A stretch of DNA of 64,000 nt, taken from an uncultured Porphyromonadaceae bacterium. Its GTDB lineage: Bacteria; Bacteroidota; Bacteroidia; Bacteroidales; Muribaculaceae. Each line of letters opens with the position of its first letter. Within the stretch, counting starts at the first letter, position 1. Below, piece after piece: positions 62,931 through 64,000 of this stretch. The stretch is from positions 1-64,000 of the forward strand of contig CAMWIM010000002.1 of assembly GCA_947174335.1 (NCBI GenBank). The letters run 5' to 3'. Made by a program: the position numbers and the translations under genes. The notes under the pieces are model-generated. The model searched no databases. It was given only the letters and a program-made list of their open reading frames with translations, and was not told the origin of the DNA.

Positions 62931-64000
62931 TTCGAAATCAGAAAAAGCTACTGAATTTATAGATCATAATGAGATTCTTGACACAATTAAGTTTGCCGAT
63001 AAAAAGGTAAATGACGTTGACTATATCGAATCAATTCTTGATAAAGCAGCTAAAGCACAAGGACTCACTCACCGCGAAGCTGCAACATTGCTGCAATGTG
63101 AAGACACGGCAATTGTTAGCCGTATCTTTGAACTTGCCAATAAAATCAAGCACCAGTTTTATGGCAATCGCATCGTAATGTTTGCGCCATTGTATCTCTC
63201 AAACTATTGTATAAATAGCTGTGTATATTGTCCTTATCATGTTAAGAACCGCACTATTCCCCGTTTGAAATTAACACAGGAGCAGATTAGACAAGAGGTT
63301 ATCGCACTTCAAGATATGGGGCACAAACGACTTGCGATTGAGGCAGGTGAAGACCCGAAAAATAATCCCCTCGAATATATTCTTGAGTCGATAGATACCA
63401 TTTACTCGACTAATCATAAAAATGGAGCAATCAGACGAGTAAATGTGAATATTGCAGCTACAACGGTTGAAGAATACAAACGACTTCATGATGCAAAAAT
63501 AGGGACATATATTCTTTTTCAGGAGACTTATCACAAAGAGAACTATGAACATTTGCATCCATGCGGTCCCAAAAGCGATTATGCATGGCATACCGAAGCA
63601 ATGGACCGTGCGATGCTTGGGGGTATCGATGATGTCGGTCTCGGTGTATTATATGGTTTAAATACATATAGATATGATTTTGTCGGACTATTGATGCACG
63701 CTGAACACCTTGAAGCACGCTTTGGAGTTGGACCTCACACAATTAGTGTACCCCGCATATGTCCGGCTGACGATATTTCCACTACCGATTTCCCCAATAC
63801 AATCAGTGATGAGCTGTTTTGTCGAATTGTTGCGGTCTTGAGATTGGCAGTCCCCTATACCGGTTTGATTATATCAACCAGAGAAAGTCCGGCTGTACGT
63901 GCAAAAGTGCTTGACTTGGGCGTTTCCCAACTAAGTGGAGGCTCACGCACATCGGTTGGCGGATATACTGATAATACTAACATAAACAATGATTCGGCTC
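62923..64000 (+). CDS. hydG: [FeFe] hydrogenase maturase HydG (3' end outside window)
   Basis: Begins ATG at 62923 with an SD-like AAAAAGGAGA at 62905-62914; the frame stays open to the window end (about 359 codons seen). Radical-SAM motif YCINSCVYCPYHVKN near residue 95, with the EAGEDPKNN and IGTYILFQETYHKENYE blocks expected of HydG. HydG cleaves tyrosine to make CO and cyanide ligands for the H-cluster. It overlaps hydE by 8 bp. hydF is not seen and may lie beyond the window. Confidence 0.93.
   Translation, partial: MYNSKSEKATEFIDHNEILDTIKFADKKVNDVDYIESILDKAAKAQGLTHREAATLLQCEDTAIVSRIFELANKIKHQFYGNRIVMFAPLYLSNYCINSCVYCPYHVKNRTIPRLKLTQEQIRQEVIALQDMGHKRLAIEAGEDPKNNPLEYILESIDTIYSTNHKNGAIRRVNVNIAATTVEEYKRLHDAKIGTYILFQETYHKENYEHLHPCGPKSDYAWHTEAMDRAMLGGIDDVGLGVLYGLNTYRYDFVGLLMHAEHLEARFGVGPHTISVPRICPADDISTTDFPNTISDELFCRIVAVLRLAVPYTGLIISTRESPAVRAKVLDLGVSQLSGGSRTSVGGYTDNTNINNDSA

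Overview
The window is a low-GC (roughly 40%) chromosomal segment of a Bacteroidota bacterium, most likely order Bacteroidales and plausibly Muribaculaceae. The order-level call rests on many promoters of the Bacteroides form TTTG-N19/20-TAnnTTTG, few strong Shine-Dalgarno sequences, and Bacteroidales-type genes (DUF3127 and DUF5606 proteins, DUF4369/TlpA lipoprotein, a divergent EF-G paralog). The family-level call is inference. No rRNA, tRNA, CRISPR array, insertion sequence or prophage was seen.

Layout. 1-2.9 kb: end of a SPOR-domain protein, then a tightly overlapping operon of nitroreductase, DUF2520 protein, KdsC-type HAD phosphatase and Maf. 2.9-7.3 kb, minus strand: DnaQ-type exonuclease, IspH, Cmk, PurT, then a TlpA-like lipoprotein. 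7.6-13.8 kb, plus strand: acyl-CoA synthetase, then Yip1-like protein, SmpB, FtsY, RimO and isochorismate synthase read as one unit. 13.8-18.1 kb: two membrane-anchored SGNH/GDSL proteins and an MBOAT acyltransferase, a probable envelope O-acylation cassette. 18.1-26.2 kb, minus strand: a hypothetical protein, NrdG/NrdD behind a palindrome-rich promoter, and an operon of MlaE, MlaF, a POTRA-less Omp85 barrel and a phosphoethanolamine transferase. 26.5-32.3 kb: small acidic protein plus agmatine deiminase, then Prs, a cytoplasmic GH13 enzyme, a patatin and two unknown small proteins. 32.4-34.8 kb: split chromate transporter and FolC. 34.8-38.3 kb: an accessory-looking stretch with a predicted ~330-nt structured RNA, an unknown lipoprotein, a possible uracil-DNA-glycosylase-fold protein and a cluster of palindromic repeats. 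38.3-46.5 kb: LptB, Udk, ClpC, GyrA and a TPR protein. 46.6-50.9 kb: TrkH/TrkA potassium uptake, DEAD-box helicase and DUF3127 protein. 51-58.5 kb: DUF695-like protein, an EF-G paralog lacking the catalytic His, Lon, a DUF5606 protein and an exported alpha-amylase. 58.5-59.7 kb is AT-rich and gene-free. 59.7-64 kb: an HTH regulator and a group-B-like [FeFe] hydrogenase with its maturases HydE and HydG (HydG cut by the window end).

The most notable observation is the candidate RNA at about 34868-35203. It has a well-matched promoter, a U-tract terminator, several self-complementary helices, and a 16-bp complementarity joining the loops of two separate hairpins. I do not recognise it as any housekeeping RNA. 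The rest is mostly core metabolism, envelope biogenesis and stress or anaerobic physiology; links between neighbouring genes are inferred from overlap and spacing.
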